A DNA stretch of 64,000 nucleotides, taken from assembly GCF_021653975.1 (NCBI RefSeq), contig NZ_JAJKFK010000014.1, positions 81,321 to 145,320 of the forward strand. Reading direction: 5' to 3'. The stretch is from Amycolatopsis sp. GM8 (GTDB taxonomy: Bacteria; Actinomycetota; Actinomycetes; Mycobacteriales; Pseudonocardiaceae). The notes beneath the pieces were generated by a model. It worked only from the letters and a program-made list of their open reading frames with translations. It did not search any database and was not told the DNA's origin. Position 1 is the stretch's first letter, and each line of letters starts with the position of its first letter. Shown here one piece after another: positions 7,452 to 16,594 of the stretch. Made by a program: the position numbers and the translations under genes.

Positions 7452-10151
7452 GTGAACACGGAACCGTTCGTGGGCCGCGAGGCGGCGCTGACCGAAGTCG
7501 GCCGGCTGCTCGCGGACGCGGACGCGGGCACCGGCGGCCTGCTGCTGATCGGTGGCCCCGCCGGGATCGGCAAGACCCGGCTGTGCGAGGAGGCCACCGC
7601 GAAGGCCGCGGCCCCGGTCCGGTGGGGACGCTGTGTCGACGATCCGGGCGCGCCGCCGCTGTGGCCGTGGCGCCGGATCCTGGACGGGGTGCCCGAACCG
7701 GAACCCGGTGCCGACCCGGTCGCCGCCGGGTTCCGGTTCGTCGCGGACGCCGCGGACAGCCTGGTCGGCGCGGCTTCGGCGGACGGGCTCGTGCTGGTGC
7801 TGGAGGATCTGCACTGGGCCGACGACGCGTCGCTGCGGCTGCTGCGGCACCTGGCCGGGGAGCTGCGCCGCTCGCGGCTCGCGGTGCTGGCGACCTACCG
7901 GGACACCGAGCCGGCACTCGACGATCTGCTGCGGCGACCGGGCACACACGGCCGCACGCTGGCGCCGCTGACCGCGCCGGACGTGCGCCAGTTCCTCGCC
8001 CACCAGGGGCCGGTGACCGACGGCGAGGTCCGGGACGCGCTGCGGCGTTCGGGCGGGAATCCCTTGTACCTCAGGGCGATCGTGCGGTCCGCGACGGGCG
8101 ACGGGCGGGATGGGCTCGGACATCTCGTCCGCACCACCGTGGCCACGCTCGACCGGCGGATCCGCGAACTGCTGGCGATCGCCGCTGTGCTCGGCGAGGA
8201 CGTCGACGGCGAGGTGCTCGCGGAAGTGTCCGAAATGGACGGTGATACGGTCGCGGCCGGGCTCGATCAGGCGGTCCGCGCCGGGGTGCTCGTCCCGGTC
8301 GGCGCGGGGTTGCGCCGGTTCGCGCACGCTGTGGTGCGCGACGGGGTCTACGCCGATCTCGCGCCCAGCGTCCGCGAGTCGCTGCACGCGCGCGCCGCCA
8401 CCGTGCTGGAGGACCGGGCGTTGCGAGACCCCGCACTCGCCGGGGTCGTCGCCGGGCACTGGCTGCGCGCCGCCACCGGCCGCCCGGCCCTCTCCCGCGC
8501 GGCCGAGTGGGCGTCGCGGGCGGCCGAGGAGGCGAGCCGGACGTACGCCTTCGCCGAAGCGGCCCGGTTCCTGACCTTCGCCGTGGACGCGTGGCGCCGC
8601 GCGGGCGAGCCGGACCGGGTGCCCGGCCTGCTGGTGCGGCTGGCGACCGCCGAGTATCGCTCGGGCCGGTTCCGGCAGAGCTTCGAGCACGCCCGCGAGG
8701 CCGCCGGGCTCGGCGATCCCGCGGTCGTGGTGGCCGCCGCGCTGGTGGTCAAGGACATCGCGGCGCCCGACCTGCTGCCGGGCATGGCCGAGCTGACGAC
8801 GACCGCACTCGCGCTGGCCGGCGACGCCGAACCGGCGGTGCGGGCGAAGTTGCTGGCGCAGTCCGCGTCCGTCGCCGCCGAAGCGGGCCGGATCCACGAA
8901 GCCCGCGAGAAAGCCGCACAGGCACTTGAACTGGCCGAGGCGAGCGGCGATCCGGAAGCCCTCGTCGACGCCGTCCGCGCGCGGTTCAAGGGGTGGCCGA
9001 TCGAGTTGCCGATGCCGGAACGGTTGCGGCTCGCGGCGCTGGCGATCGAGCTGGGCCTCGGCACCGGCCAGCCGCTGCTGGCGTTGTGGGGGCACAAATG
9101 GCGGCTCGACGCGGCGTTCGAGGTCGGCACCATGGCGGTGGTGGACGAGGAGCTGGGCGCGATCGCCGAGCTCGCCCGGACCACCCGGCTGCCGCTCGTG
9201 CGCTGGCACGAACTGCGGCTGCGCGCGTCCGTGCTCGCCTACCGCGGCTCGTTCGCCGAGGCCCGCGAGGTCAACGCCCAGGCGAGCGAGCTGGCGACGG
9301 CCGAACTGGCCGACGACTTCAGCGCCGCCGCGATGTCGGCCGCGTTCGGGCAGCAGCTCGTCGGGGTGACCGGCGATCCCGGCGACATCCCCGGGGACAT
9401 GCCCCAGTTGCTCACCCTCTCCCCCACGCTCGCGGTCGCCGCCGTCGCCTATCCGCACGCCATGCTGCTGCACGGGAAACGCGACGAGGCGGCAGCCGGG
9501 TACGAGGCGGTGCGCCCGCGCGCCGGGGAGGCGGGGTTCCTGGACCAGAACCCTGCTGTGTCCTTGATCCTGCTGCCACTGGCGGAGGTCTTCGGTGACC
9601 GGGAGACCACCGGGTTGCTCGCCCGGCACTACGGCGACTGGCCGCATTTCGTGTCCGGCGGCACCGGCGTCTACTGCTCGGACACCTTGCCGAGCTGGCG
9701 GGCCCGCGCGGCGGCGTTACTGGGTCAGTACGACGACGCGGTGCGGTGGTTCGAGGAGGCGATCGCGATCGACTCCCGGACCGGCGCCCGGCCCTACGTC
9801 GCGCTGAACCGGCTCGCGCTCGCGGAAGTCCTGATGGCGTGTGACGACTTCGCGCGCGCGGAAACCCTGGCGCGCCAAGCAATGGAGGAGGCACGGCGGC
9901 TCGGCATGCCCGGTCCGGCGCGGCGAGCGAGCGGTGTGCTGGAACGCCTTCGCACGGCCGATCCGCTGACGGCACGGGAACGGGAGATCGCCGGGCTGCT
10001 CGCCGAAAGCCTCAGCAACCGGCAGATCGCGGACCGGCTCGTGCTCTCGGAACGCACGGTGGAAAGCCACGTGCGCAGCATCCTGGCGAAACTGGGCCTG
10101 GCCAACCGGGTCGAGGTCGCGCAGTGGGCCCGCGGCAAACGGGACGCCTGA
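7452..10151 (+). CDS. LAL-type LuxR-family regulator with AAA ATPase domain
   Basis: An 899-residue large ATP-binding LuxR regulator. It begins with a GTG (MNTEPFVGREAAL), the typical FVGRE opening of LAL proteins. The Walker A motif GGPAGIGKT spans residues 34-42 and a Walker B-like LVLVLEDLHWADD lies at about 113-125. The central 500 residues are Ala/Leu-rich helical repeats of TPR/MalT type, here the presumed effector sensor. The C-terminal LuxR helix-turn-helix (LTAREREIAGLLAESLSNRQIADRLVLSERTVESHVRSIL) begins near residue 838. LAL proteins are usually pathway-specific activators of secondary metabolism or sugar use. Candidate targets are the divergent YceI operon and itself through the inverted repeat upstream. 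Confidence 0.93.
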   Translation: MNTEPFVGREAALTEVGRLLADADAGTGGLLLIGGPAGIGKTRLCEEATAKAAAPVRWGRCVDDPGAPPLWPWRRILDGVPEPEPGADPVAAGFRFVADAADSLVGAASADGLVLVLEDLHWADDASLRLLRHLAGELRRSRLAVLATYRDTEPALDDLLRRPGTHGRTLAPLTAPDVRQFLAHQGPVTDGEVRDALRRSGGNPLYLRAIVRSATGDGRDGLGHLVRTTVATLDRRIRELLAIAAVLGEDVDGEVLAEVSEMDGDTVAAGLDQAVRAGVLVPVGAGLRRFAHAVVRDGVYADLAPSVRESLHARAATVLEDRALRDPALAGVVAGHWLRAATGRPALSRAAEWASRAAEEASRTYAFAEAARFLTFAVDAWRRAGEPDRVPGLLVRLATAEYRSGRFRQSFEHAREAAGLGDPAVVVAAALVVKDIAAPDLLPGMAELTTTALALAGDAEPAVRAKLLAQSASVAAEAGRIHEAREKAAQALELAEASGDPEALVDAVRARFKGWPIELPMPERLRLAALAIELGLGTGQPLLALWGHKWRLDAAFEVGTMAVVDEELGAIAELARTTRLPLVRWHELRLRASVLAYRGSFAEAREVNAQASELATAELADDFSAAAMSAAFGQQLVGVTGDPGDIPGDMPQLLTLSPTLAVAAVAYPHAMLLHGKRDEAAAGYEAVRPRAGEAGFLDQNPAVSLILLPLAEVFGDRETTGLLARHYGDWPHFVSGGTGVYCSDTLPSWRARAAALLGQYDDAVRWFEEAIAIDSRTGARPYVALNRLALAEVLMACDDFARAETLARQAMEEARRLGMPGPARRASGVLERLRTADPLTAREREIAGLLAESLSNRQIADRLVLSERTVESHVRSILAKLGLANRVEVAQWARGKRDA

Positions 10152-10170
10152 CCGCCGTTACCGTGCCGAG

Positions 10171-10722
10171 GTGCGCTTTCTTCTCTTGGCGGCGGTGCTG
10201 CTGCTGACCGCGTGTGGTCAGGTGGCCCAGCCGGACAACGGGCTGGACCCGCAGTTGCTGACGGCCGGGCCGGTGCCGTCGCCGTCGCCTGTGCCGCCGA
10301 TCCCCGCCCCCGGCGGGCCGTGCCTGACCGTCGGCGCGGGACAGGTGGAGGCGGCGCTGGGCCATCGCGCGTCGGTGGTCACCATGACGAACTGCGATAC
10401 CGAGCCCGTGCGGGTCACCGGCTACCCCGTGGTCCGGCTGCTCGACACCGGCCGCGCACCGATGGACGTCACGGTGAAGCACGGATCTTCTTATATGGCA
10501 ATAGATCCCGGCGCGAAGACGGTCACGGTCGAACCGGGCGGGCACGCGCTCGCGGTGCTCTCGTGGTCCAACACGGTCACCGACGGCGATTCGGCGACCG
10601 GCGCCTATGCGCAGATCACGCCGATTCCCGGGGCCGCCGCGCAGACCGTGCCGCTGGACACCGATCTCGGCACGACCGGGGAGCTGACCGTCACCGCTTG
10701 GGCGCTCGAACTGCCGCACTGA
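10171..10722 (+). CDS. DUF4232 lipoprotein
   Basis: A 183-residue secreted lipoprotein. The GTG start gives RFLLLAAVLLLTACGQ, where LTAC is a clear lipobox with Cys15 as the lipidated residue. After a proline-rich linker (PVPSPSPVPPIPAP) the DUF4232 domain runs from CLTVGAGQVEAALGHRASVVTMTNC to the end; the family is a beta-sandwich common on actinomycete cell surfaces, with two conserved cysteines present here. Its function is not established. It follows the LAL regulator by 19 bases on the same strand and may be read through from it. Confidence 0.87.
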   Translation: MRFLLLAAVLLLTACGQVAQPDNGLDPQLLTAGPVPSPSPVPPIPAPGGPCLTVGAGQVEAALGHRASVVTMTNCDTEPVRVTGYPVVRLLDTGRAPMDVTVKHGSSYMAIDPGAKTVTVEPGGHALAVLSWSNTVTDGDSATGAYAQITPIPGAAAQTVPLDTDLGTTGELTVTAWALELPH

Positions 10723-10754
10723 AACTGTCGGTGGTCCAGCTTAGCATTCCCGGC

Positions 10755-11309
10755 ATGACCACACTCGACAACAGGCCGAACGCCGCACTGCTCGTCATCG
10801 ACGTCCAGAACGGCGTGGTGGGCAAGGCACACAACCGGGACAACGTCGTCGCGAACATCGTCGCGCTCGTGGACAAGGCGCGCGCCGCGGGTGCGAACGT
10901 CGTCTGGGTGCAGCACTCCAACGACGCGATGCCGCGTGGCAGCGACGACTGGCAGTATGTGCCGGAGCTGTCACCGGATGACGCGGAACCGTTGGTGCAC
11001 AAGAGATATCCGGACTCGTTCGAGGATACCGACCTCGAGTCGGTGCTGGCTTCGCGTGGCGTCGGGCGGCTATTGGTGTCGGGGGCGCAGACCGACGAAT
11101 GCATCCGCTCAACCCTGCACGGCGCCATCGTCCGCGGCTACGACGTGACGCTGGTCGACGACGCACACACCACGGACGACCTCACCGAGTTCGGCGCACC
11201 ACCGCCGGACAAGGTCATCGCGCACACGAACCTGTACTGGCGCTACCACACCGCACCAGGCCGGACAGCCCGCACGGTCAGCACCGCAGAGGCAGACTTC
11301 ACGAACTGA
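10755..11309 (+). CDS. Isochorismatase-like cysteine hydrolase
   Basis: A 184-residue isochorismatase-fold hydrolase. ALLVIDVQNGVVG carries the catalytic Asp of the family's D-K-C triad, and SGAQTDECIRSTLHGAIVRGYDVTLVDDAHT carries the catalytic Cys in the TDECI motif; Lys in VHKRYPDSF is a good candidate for the third residue. Such enzymes cleave C-N or vinyl ether bonds (nicotinamide, N-carbamoyl and related amides). ATG 10755 is chosen because it opens the conserved N-terminus, and sequence further upstream overlaps the lipoprotein gene in another frame. It ends 11 bases inside the convergent methyltransferase gene. The substrate is unknown. Confidence 0.88.
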   Translation: MTTLDNRPNAALLVIDVQNGVVGKAHNRDNVVANIVALVDKARAAGANVVWVQHSNDAMPRGSDDWQYVPELSPDDAEPLVHKRYPDSFEDTDLESVLASRGVGRLLVSGAQTDECIRSTLHGAIVRGYDVTLVDDAHTTDDLTEFGAPPPDKVIAHTNLYWRYHTAPGRTARTVSTAEADFTN

Positions 11310-12038
11310 CCGACTTCTCCCACACCGAGACGTGCCGCCTGCTCTCGGCAGTGAAGGGCTCTTTGGTCCAGTCCTCCCACCGATCACGCAACCGCAGCCC
11401 GGCGATCCGCGCCATCAGGTCGAGCTCGGCAGGCCATACGTACCGGAACGGAATGGAGGTGTACTCGCCGCGCCCGTTGACGACCTCGACGTAGTTCGAG
11501 CTCATCGCCTGGATGGCAAAATCGTAGATATCAAAGGAAAACTTCGTCGGGCTGACGTGGAAGGGCAGCACGTGCTGCCCCGGCGGGAGCTTGCGCAACT
11601 CGGGCACGCCGACCTCGATCAGGAAGCAGCCGCCGGGCGCCAGGTGCGCCGCGACATTCTGGAAGCACGCCACCTGTTCGTCCTGGGTGGTCAGATTGGA
11701 GATCGTATTGAAAACCAAATAAACCAAAGAAAAAGCGCCGTCCACCCGGGTGGTGGCGAAATCGCCGATCGTCACATTGATCGTCTCGGCGCCAGGCTTT
11801 GTGCGCAGCCGGGCGACCATCGCGCGCGACAGGTCGATGCCGTGCACCGGCACGCCGCGGCGGGCCAGCGGTAGGGCGACGCGTCCCGTGCCGATGCCCA
11901 ACTCCAGCGCGCGGCCGCCCCCGGCGAGCCGGGCCAGCAGGTCGACGGCCGGGGCGAGCACCTCGTCCGTATTCAGACCTGCCGTCGAATCGTCGTAGGT
12001 CGCGCGACGCGTTCCCCGAAATAGCCGTCGTCGTCCAT
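11299..12038 (-). CDS. SAM-dependent methyltransferase, apparently frameshifted near its start
   Basis: A class I methyltransferase: motif I ALELGIGTGRVALPLARRGVPVHGIDLS, motif II-like SLVYLVFNTISNL and post-I segments are intact. The N-terminus is split. ATG 12038 begins MDDDGYFGERVA, the usual opening of this family, but that frame runs into a stop at 11973, while the body frame contains TYDDSTAGLNTDEV. Removing one CG from the CGCGCG run at 12001-12006 joins them as MDDDGYFGERVATYDDS, exactly the family pattern. This means either a real 2-base slip that inactivates or N-truncates the enzyme, or a sequencing error. The only ATG open in the body frame (12081) overlaps the divergent LysR promoter region and gives an atypical N-terminus. 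The substrate is unknown. Confidence 0.75.
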
Positions 12039-12111
12039 GGTCGCCGACGGTATCGCCGGTGATCGCGCGGTCGCACGCCATTTTTCGCGCCGCGAGCTGT
12101 TACCGTCGGGT

Positions 12112-13038
12112 GTGCTGTTGCGACAGTTGGAGTACCTCGTCGCCCTCGCGAGGGAACGGCATTTCGCCCGGGCCGCCGAAGCCTGCCACGTTTCGCAGCC
12201 ATCGCTGTCGGCCGCGATCCGGAAACTCGAGCGCGAGCTGGGCGTGCCGATCGTGCACCGCGGCCGCCGGTTCGCCGGGCTCACCCCAGAAGGCGAGCGG
12301 GTTCTGCTGTGGGCGCACCGAATTCTCGCCGAACGCGACGCGCTGCGGCACGACCTGTCCACGATGCGCGCGAACCTGACCGGCGTACTGCGCATCGGCG
12401 CGATCCCGACCGCGCTGACCGCCACGCCACTGCTCACCGCCCCGTTCTGCGAACGGCATCCCCATGTCCGGATCTCGGTGGAATCGTTGTCCTCACGGGA
12501 AATCCGGGAACGGCTGGCGGAGTTCGAACTGGACATCGCGATGACCTATGTGGACGACGGCGAGATCGAAAACCTGCGCGTGACCCCGTTGTACGAGGAA
12601 CGCTACCTGCTGCTGACCCCGAACGACGGCAAGTACGCCGATCGTGCGCAGGTGCGCTGGACCGAGGCCGCAGCCTTGCCACTTTGCCTGCTGACCCAGC
12701 GGATGCGCAACCGCCGTCTCCTCGACGAGATCTTCGCGGCCGCCGGTGTCACCCCGGTCCCCGCGATCGAGACGGACACCGTCGCCGCGCTCTACGCCCA
12801 TGTCGCGACACACCAGTGGTCGAGCGTGATCTCCCATGCGTGGCTGCACATGTTCGGCACCCCCGAGGGGATGCGGGTGGTGCGCCTGGAAGATCCGCAC
12901 CGCGCGCCGCGGATCGGGCTGGTCACCGCTGACCACGATCCCGAGCCGATCCTCGTGCGCGCCCTGCTGGACCTCGCGCGCGGCCTGGACCTGCGCGGCG
13001 AGCTCGACCGCGTGCTGCGCCGGCACCTGGACGCCTGA
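12112..13038 (+). CDS. LysR-family transcriptional regulator
   Basis: A 308-residue LysR regulator. The GTG at 12112 gives the canonical start MLLRQLEYLVALARERHFARAAEACHVSQPSLSAAIRKLERELG (winged HTH), followed by the two-subdomain effector region from GVLRIGAIPTALTATPLL onward, similar to the CynR/OxyR-like group. Members bind small molecules between the two lobes. It is divergent from the methyltransferase gene and lies 100 bases upstream of formate dehydrogenase on the same strand. It may regulate either neighbour; regulation of formate dehydrogenase is inference from proximity. Confidence 0.92.
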   Translation: MLLRQLEYLVALARERHFARAAEACHVSQPSLSAAIRKLERELGVPIVHRGRRFAGLTPEGERVLLWAHRILAERDALRHDLSTMRANLTGVLRIGAIPTALTATPLLTAPFCERHPHVRISVESLSSREIRERLAEFELDIAMTYVDDGEIENLRVTPLYEERYLLLTPNDGKYADRAQVRWTEAAALPLCLLTQRMRNRRLLDEIFAAAGVTPVPAIETDTVAALYAHVATHQWSSVISHAWLHMFGTPEGMRVVRLEDPHRAPRIGLVTADHDPEPILVRALLDLARGLDLRGELDRVLRRHLDA

Positions 13039-13138
13039 TAGCCGCCGGCTATCCCCGCATAGGCACTTTCGCTTTGACCCATCTCGCCCACACCCGGAAA
13101 GGTCGAGAGCACCAACGGTTCTCTCGAAGGAGAAGGTC

Positions 13139-14299
13139 ATGGCAAAGGTGCTGTGTGTGCTGTACGACGACCCGGTCGACGGCTACCCGAAGTCCTACGC
13201 GCGGGACGGCCTGCCGCACCTGGACAGCTATCCGGGCGGCCAGACCCTGCCCACCCCGTCCGCGATCGACTTCACCCCCGGCCAGCTGCTCGGCAGCGTC
13301 TCCGGTGAGCTGGGGCTGCGCCGGTTCCTCGAAGCGCAGGGGCACACCCTGGTCGTCACGTCCGACAAGGACGCCGCGGACTCGACGTTCGACCGCGAGC
13401 TGGCCGACGCGGATGTGGTGATCTCCCAGCCGTTCTGGCCCGCGTACCTGACCGCCGAGCGCATCGCGAAGGCGCCGAGGCTGAAGCTCGCGATCACCGC
13501 CGGGATCGGGTCCGACCACGTCGACCTCGACGCCGCCATCGAACACGGCGTGACGGTCGCGGAAGTGACCTACTGCAACAGCATCAGCGTCGCCGAGCAC
13601 GTGGTGATGATGATCCTGTCGCTGGTGCGCAACTACCTGCCGTCACACCAGTGGGTGCTCGACGGCGGCTGGAACATCGCCGACTGTGTCGAGCGCTCCT
13701 ACGACGTCGAGGGCATGCACGTCGGCACTGTCGCCGCCGGCCGGATCGGGTCCGCGGTGCTGCGCCGGCTCGCGCCGTTCGACGTGCACCTGCACTACAC
13801 CGACCGGCACCGGCTGCCCGAAGACGTCGAGCGGGAGCTGAACCTGACCTTCCACCCGTCCGCCGCGGACATGGTGCCGGTGTGTGACGTGGTCACCATC
13901 AACGCGCCGCTGCACCCCGAGACCGAGGGCATGTTCGACGACCAGCTGATCGGCACCATGAAACGCGGCGCGTACCTGATCGACACCGCCCGCGCCAAGA
14001 TCGCCGACCGCGACGCCGTCGTGCGTGCGCTGGAGAGCGGGCAGCTGGCGGGCTACGCGGGCGACGTGTGGTTCCCGCAGCCGGCGCCGGCCGACCACCC
14101 GTGGCGGACGATGCCGCATCACGGCATGACCCCGCACATCTCGGGCAGCTCCCTGTCGGCGCAGGCCCGCTACGCCGCCGGCACCCGCGAGATCCTCGAG
14201 TCGTGGCTGGGCGGCACGCCGATCCGCGAGGAGTACCTCATCGTCGACGGCGGCAAGCTCGCCGGCGCCGGCGCGCACTCCTACTCGGTGCGCCACTGA
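13139..14299 (+). CDS. fdh: NAD-dependent formate dehydrogenase
   Basis: A 386-residue D-2-hydroxyacid-dehydrogenase-fold formate dehydrogenase (formate + NAD+ to CO2 + NADH), closely resembling the soluble bacterial enzyme of Pseudomonas sp. 101. The hallmarks are present: Asn147 in YCNSISVAEHVVM, the unusual nucleotide loop GTVAAGRIG, Asp222-Arg223-His224 (YTDRHRLP) that fixes NAD+ specificity, catalytic Arg285 in DTARAKIADRD, and the Gln/His pair in WFPQPAPADHPW and MTPHISG. AAGGAG lies six bases before ATG 13139. The usual Gly after the catalytic Arg (TARGK) is Ala here. It supplies NADH or detoxifies formate in the cytoplasm and sits behind the LysR gene. Confidence 0.95.
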   Translation: MAKVLCVLYDDPVDGYPKSYARDGLPHLDSYPGGQTLPTPSAIDFTPGQLLGSVSGELGLRRFLEAQGHTLVVTSDKDAADSTFDRELADADVVISQPFWPAYLTAERIAKAPRLKLAITAGIGSDHVDLDAAIEHGVTVAEVTYCNSISVAEHVVMMILSLVRNYLPSHQWVLDGGWNIADCVERSYDVEGMHVGTVAAGRIGSAVLRRLAPFDVHLHYTDRHRLPEDVERELNLTFHPSAADMVPVCDVVTINAPLHPETEGMFDDQLIGTMKRGAYLIDTARAKIADRDAVVRALESGQLAGYAGDVWFPQPAPADHPWRTMPHHGMTPHISGSSLSAQARYAAGTREILESWLGGTPIREEYLIVDGGKLAGAGAHSYSVRH

Positions 14300-14316
14300 C
14301 GGCTTAGTCTGGGCCC

Positions 14317-14733
14317 ATGCCGGAGGGCGACGACCGGCCCGCCCGGGTCGAGGACGTGCACGAGCTCGCGCTCGCGATGCCCCATGTCACCGTGGAGCGC
14401 ATCGGCGGCGGCAAGCCCGTGTACCAGGTGGGCCGCAAGTCGTTCATCTTCTTCCGGAACCCGCGGCCGGACGCGCGCGATCCGGAGACCGGGGAGCGCT
14501 ACCAGGACGTCATCGTGTTCTGGGTCCCCGAGGAGGCCGACAAGGAAGCCCTGGTGCAGGACGAGCACACGCCGTTCTTCACCACGCCGCACTTCAACGG
14601 CCACCTCTCCGTCCTGGTGCGAGGGTGCCGGATCGCCGAGCTGACCCGCGGCGAGCTGGCCGAGGTCGTGCAGGACGCGTGGCTTTCGCGCGCCTCGGCG
14701 CGCCGGGCGGAGGACTGGCTCGCCGCGCACTGA
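14317..14733 (+). CDS. MmcQ/YjbR-family protein
   Basis: A 138-residue MmcQ/YjbR-like protein. The pattern VHELALAMPHVTVERIGGGKPVYQVGRKSFIFFRNPRPD, then VIVFWVPEEADKEALVQD and FFTTPHFNGHLSVLVR matches this widespread cytoplasmic fold, described as a double-wing DNA-binding motif although its role is poorly known. It begins 17 bases after formate dehydrogenase. Its stop codon abuts that of the convergent encapsulin gene (TGA and TCA back to back at 14731-14736), leaving no intergenic space for a separate terminator. Confidence 0.85.
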   Translation: MPEGDDRPARVEDVHELALAMPHVTVERIGGGKPVYQVGRKSFIFFRNPRPDARDPETGERYQDVIVFWVPEEADKEALVQDEHTPFFTTPHFNGHLSVLVRGCRIAELTRGELAEVVQDAWLSRASARRAEDWLAAH

Positions 14734-15531
14734 TCAGCGGAACGCGACCGCGGCTTCGGCGGTGTTGACCAGGAAGGTCAGCGACTCCTGCAGGTACAGC
14801 TCGACGGTGTCCGCGTCGTGGGTCTGGTAGCCGATCGACACGTCCTGGCCCAGGTGCAGCTCGTAGTCGCCGCCGCGGGTGGAGACCAGCAGCGCGGCCG
14901 AAAGCGCCGGCGCCCAGATGATCTCGCCGCCCGAGCCGAGGACGCGCGCCACGTGCTCGCGGATCGGGTAACCGTGCTCCCGCGTCTCTTCCAGCGCGGT
15001 GTACGCCTCAGCGGGAAGGAGCAGGGCGTAGTCGCCGTTGACGCCGTCCAGCCGGAGCGCGCCCATCGCCTGCGCGACCGCGACCGGGTACTCGGTCGCG
15101 TCCGCCGGGAAGTCCAGGGCCCGGGGCGCCGCCGCGCGGATCCCGGTGATCCCGGCCGACGGCAGGCCCTCGGCGATGGTCCGGTCCTCGATGAACGCGA
15201 GCTTCTTCGCGGCGTCCTTGGCCGGCTGCCAGTCGGCGTCCCGCGCGCCCCGCTCGACGTCGTCGACCGCGGCGCGGCTCACCGTGAACGGCACCCGCAG
15301 CTCGACCACGGTCGCGACCTCGCGGCTGCGGAGCCGCACACCGGTGTCCGGGGACTCCAGTTCGCGCAGGTGCCCGGTGCCGACCGCGGCCAGCGTGGCG
15401 CCGCCCGGCTCGGCCACGTCGACGACCCGGCGGCCCGCGAGGTGCTCGGTGAAGGTGCGCCGGGTCTCGGCTTCGAGATCGGCCCACGCGGCAGCGGACA
15501 CGGGGGCGAGTTCGCGGTGCAGGTTGTTCAT
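14734..15531 (-). CDS. Family 1 encapsulin shell protein
   Basis: A 265-residue encapsulin (linocin M18 / HK97-fold) that self-assembles into a protein nanocompartment. It starts MNNLHRELAPVSAAAWADLEAETRRTF, the conserved N-terminal helix that binds cargo tags, and continues with VVDVAEPGGATLAAVGTGHL and LAFIEDRTIAEG, the E-loop region. The C-terminus ESLTFLVNTAEAAVAFR is also typical. The length equals that of characterised T=1 encapsulins. Its ATG overlaps the stop of the upstream DyP peroxidase (ATGA at 15528-15531), so shell and cargo are translationally coupled. The predicted role is housing the peroxidase for oxidative stress defence. Confidence 0.95.
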   Translation of the reverse strand: MNNLHRELAPVSAAAWADLEAETRRTFTEHLAGRRVVDVAEPGGATLAAVGTGHLRELESPDTGVRLRSREVATVVELRVPFTVSRAAVDDVERGARDADWQPAKDAAKKLAFIEDRTIAEGLPSAGITGIRAAAPRALDFPADATEYPVAVAQAMGALRLDGVNGDYALLLPAEAYTALEETREHGYPIREHVARVLGSGGEIIWAPALSAALLVSTRGGDYELHLGQDVSIGYQTHDADTVELYLQESLTFLVNTAEAAVAFR

Positions 15532-16529
15532 GACGTGATCCGTTTCTTGAGACTGCCGATGCGCAGCGAGTGGTCTCCGGCGGCGGGGGCTGCGGCGGGC
15601 GGCGGGGGCGGGTCGTCGAGAAAATCCTGGCTGGGCACGAAGAACAGGCAGCCGGTGACCGCCGTCGAGAACTCGAGGATGCGGTCGGTGGTGCCGGGTG
15701 GGTTGCCGAGAAACATGTTCTCGAGCATCCGCTCGGTCACCCCGGGATCGGCCGCGTAGCCGATGAAGTAGGTGCCGCGCTCGCCGCCGGCCAGGTGCGC
15801 GAACGGCATGTTGTCCCGCACGATCTGCCGCTCTTCGCCGTTGTCGTCGACGATCGTAGTGAGCGCGACGTGCGAGTCGGCGGGTTTGACGTCGTCCGGC
15901 ATTTCGATGTCCGACAGCTTGGTGCGCCCGACCACCCGTTCCTGCGCCTCGACCGGCAACGCGTTCCAGGCCGCCATGTCGTGCAGGTACTTCTGCACGA
16001 TCACGTAGCTGCCGGCCGCGAACTCCGGATCCTCGTCGCCGACGTACACCGCGTCGGCGGCGGCGCGCCCACCCGGGTTCTCCGTGCCGTCCACGAAACC
16101 CAGCAGGTCGCGCTCGTCGAAGTACTTGAACCCGTGCACTTCGTCGACGACCGTCGCGGCCCCGGACAACCGCGCCATCAGCTGGTCGGCCAGTTCGAAG
16201 CACAGGTCCATGGTGACCGCGCGGATGTGGAACAGCAGGTCACCCGGCGTGGAAACCGCTGTGTGCACCGGGCCTTCGAGCACCCGGAACGGGTGCAGTC
16301 CGGCCGGGCGCGGCTCCGCGAACAGCCGGTCGTAGAGGTCCGAGCCGATCCCGGCGACGCACGAGAGCCGCCCCTCTTGCACGCGGAAGCCCACAGACCG
16401 GGTCAGCCCGGCGACATCCGGCAGCAGATCGCGAACCGTGTCCTCGCCGCCCTCGTCGACCGTCAGTACGAGGAAGATGGCCGCGGCCGTCAGCCCGGTC
16501 AGTATCGGCTGCGGCTCAGCCTCGCTCAC
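15528..16529 (-). CDS. DyP-type peroxidase, encapsulin cargo
   Basis: A 333-residue dye-decolourising peroxidase (class B type) using heme and H2O2. The catalytic GFVDGTENP motif lies near residues 142-150, and GTYFIGYAADPGVTERMLENMFLGNPPG near the heme pocket is conserved. After a proline/alanine linker the protein ends HSLRIGSLKKRITS; L-x-I-G-S-L-K is the encapsulin cargo-loading peptide, so the enzyme should be packaged in the shell encoded by the next gene. GTG 16529 is chosen for its GGAGG site six bases upstream and because the protein then begins EAEPQPILTGLTAAAIFLVL, the usual N-terminus. No Tat or Sec signal is present, consistent with an intracellular compartment. Confidence 0.95.
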   Translation of the reverse strand: MSEAEPQPILTGLTAAAIFLVLTVDEGGEDTVRDLLPDVAGLTRSVGFRVQEGRLSCVAGIGSDLYDRLFAEPRPAGLHPFRVLEGPVHTAVSTPGDLLFHIRAVTMDLCFELADQLMARLSGAATVVDEVHGFKYFDERDLLGFVDGTENPGGRAAADAVYVGDEDPEFAAGSYVIVQKYLHDMAAWNALPVEAQERVVGRTKLSDIEMPDDVKPADSHVALTTIVDDNGEERQIVRDNMPFAHLAGGERGTYFIGYAADPGVTERMLENMFLGNPPGTTDRILEFSTAVTGCLFFVPSQDFLDDPPPPPAAAPAAGDHSLRIGSLKKRITS

Positions 16530-16594
16530 GCTCGTCCTCCGGGTTCGCCCGCCGATCAACTTCCGGCAGACTACCGCCCGGCGAGGCGAAATGC

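Noticed and set aside
7383..9647. Long minus-strand open frame opposite the LAL regulator
   Set aside because: It mirrors the GC-rich codon pattern of the LAL gene, has Arg/Gly/Pro-rich low-complexity translation and no start signal.
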